NCBI GenBank assembly: GCA_023430325.1
Contig: JAEZAU010000228.1
Span: 1 to 14,373, forward strand
Reading direction: 5' to 3'
From: Bacteroidota bacterium
GTDB lineage: Bacteria; Bacteroidota; Bacteroidia; Flavobacteriales_F; PHOS-HE28
DNA length: 14,373 nucleotides
The translations under genes were made by a program, and so were the position numbers. Under the pieces are notes generated by a model. The model searched no databases. It was not told the DNA's origin and worked only from the letters and a program-made list of their open reading frames with translations. Numbering within the stretch: position 1 is the stretch's first letter; the number at the start of each line of letters is the position of its first letter. Below are positions 13,515-14,373 of this stretch, piece by piece.

Positions 13515-14258
13515 GTGACCACCCGATCGGTACTCAAATTCGTTCGCTCGCTGCACCAGAAAAAAGTGCGGGAGGAGGAGCGGCTTTATCTGGCGCAGGG
13601 CCTTAGGCTCATCCAGGAATTGCTGAGGAGCGGCGTACCGTACGTGGCGATCTATTCGAATGAAAAAGCTGCTGCGCAGTTTCAGGTCAAGGATCTGGAG
13701 ATAGTGCCGCAGCATGAGATGGACCGCATCGGAACATTGGAGAGCGGGAATGAGATAGTGGCGGTGGTCCGAACGCCGATAAGGAATATCCCTGAGGTCT
13801 TGAGGAGCGATCTGTCCCTGGCATTGGACGGCATCTCCGATCCCGGTAACCTTGGTACCATTTTGCGCATCGCCGATTGGTTCGGGATCGATGATGTTCT
13901 TTGCACCACGAACAGCGTCGAAGCCTTCAACCCGAAATGCGTTCAGGCCAGCATGGGTGCGATATTCCGGGTGGCGGTGCATTATGTGGATCTGCCGGCG
14001 CAATTGGGCACCCTTCGAGAAAATGGTGCCACGCTTTATACCGCGAGCATGGAAGGTGCATCGGTGTTCGAACATGAACTGAAGAAACCAGCGGTGCTGA
14101 TACTTGGAAGCGAGTCACACGGTCTCTCGGAAGAAGTTCGATCGCTCGGTGCAGAACTGATCTCGATCCCCGGAAGCGGCCGATCGGAATCGCTCAATGT
14201 GGCCATGGCTGCTTCGGCACTTTCAATGGAATTCTTCCGTCAATTCCGATCGGCGTAG
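13515..14258 (+). CDS. SpoU/TrmH-family RNA 2'-O-ribose methyltransferase
   Basis: The 247-residue SPOUT enzyme transfers a methyl group from S-adenosylmethionine to a ribose 2'-OH of rRNA or tRNA. The N-terminal RNA-binding domain covers about 1-95 (VLKFVRSLHQKKVREEE, the usual family opening). The knotted catalytic domain has motif 1 DPGNLGTILRIADW (109-122, with N112 and R118), motif 2 LILGSESHGLS (195-205) and motif 3 IPGSGRSESLNVAMAASAL (218-236). The start is GTG at 13515: no ATG fits the family N-terminus. The target nucleotide cannot be assigned from sequence, although the length is typical of 23S rRNA enzymes annotated as RlmB- or TsnR-like. The gene diverges from tamL, and its 3' end overlaps the converging dehydrogenase gene by 19 bp. 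Confidence 0.93.
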   Translation: MTTRSVLKFVRSLHQKKVREEERLYLAQGLRLIQELLRSGVPYVAIYSNEKAAAQFQVKDLEIVPQHEMDRIGTLESGNEIVAVVRTPIRNIPEVLRSDLSLALDGISDPGNLGTILRIADWFGIDDVLCTTNSVEAFNPKCVQASMGAIFRVAVHYVDLPAQLGTLRENGATLYTASMEGASVFEHELKKPAVLILGSESHGLSEEVRSLGAELISIPGSGRSESLNVAMAASALSMEFFRQFRSA

Positions 14259-14373
14259 ACCTCCGCGATCTTCGCCGCAACGCGCTGGCCGTCCATTGCG
14301 GCACTTACGATCCCACCAGCGTATCCGGCGCCTTCCCCGCAGGGATACAGACCTTTTGCTTCAACATGCTGCA
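14240..14373 (-). CDS. C-terminus of a FAD-dependent dehydrogenase/oxidoreductase (5' part outside window)
   Basis: Reading leftwards from the window edge, one minus-strand frame is open for 44 codons to a TGA at 14242-14240. It encodes KGLYPCGEGAGYAGGI, then VSAAMDG and a short helix ending AEVYADRN. The GEGAGYAGGI-x-SAA-x-DG block is the C-terminal FAD-contacting signature of the NAD(FAD)-utilising dehydrogenase family typified by COG2509. The stop lies inside the methyltransferase gene, giving a 19-bp convergent overlap. Most of the protein is missing, so substrate and complete domain layout cannot be judged. Confidence 0.8.
   Translation of the reverse strand, partial: QHVEAKGLYPCGEGAGYAGGIVSAAMDGQRVAAKIAEVYADRN

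Overview
The window looks like a chromosomal segment of a moderately high-GC member of the Bacteroidota (Flavobacteriales-like). The evidence is a type IX secretion C-terminal sorting domain, a lipoprotein-type Omp85/TamA protein (TamL), -7 boxes of the Bacteroidota form TAnnTTTG (TACCTTTG, TATCTTTG), and a LytTR regulator of the LytS/LytR type. Most of the genes are housekeeping. The unusual material is in the intergenic DNA.

Region 1 (1-2070): the probable tail of a sensor kinase overlaps a LytTR response regulator by ATGA. Immediately after it lies a REP-associated (IS200-like, HUH/Y1) transposase gene on the minus strand. It is flanked on both sides by the same ordered set of nested palindromes in the same orientation. 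Two of the palindromes carry the GTAG/CTAC foot typical of REP hairpins. The right-hand cassette is split by about 160 bp and is followed by a decayed copy of the transposase 3' end, so the locus looks like a partly degraded tandem duplication of a cassette-plus-transposase unit.

Region 2 (2071-5433, plus strand): a lipoprotein c-type cytochrome lies close upstream of a secreted T9SS substrate and is followed by a strong terminator. A dyad (TACTTTG/CAAAGTA) then precedes a two-gene unit encoding an 8-helix membrane protein and a ferritin-like di-iron protein, both of unknown function.

Region 3 (5434-10968, minus strand): a core-metabolism block reading fbaB-like class I aldolase, accD, rpsO, pnp, with hairpin terminators after rpsO and pnp. 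Between these genes lie a 9-bp-periodic low-complexity tract (before accD), a nested dyad (after accD), and copies of a dispersed intergenic repeat. One copy sits downstream of pnp and an inverted copy upstream of fbaB, so the whole block is bracketed by an inverted repeat.

Region 4 (10969-14373): tamL (minus) diverges from a SpoU/TrmH-family RNA methyltransferase (plus, GTG start). That gene converges on and overlaps the 3' end of a FAD-dependent dehydrogenase that runs off the window. GATC and CGATCG are conspicuously frequent in many parts of the window. No rRNA, tRNA, CRISPR array or prophage was recognised.
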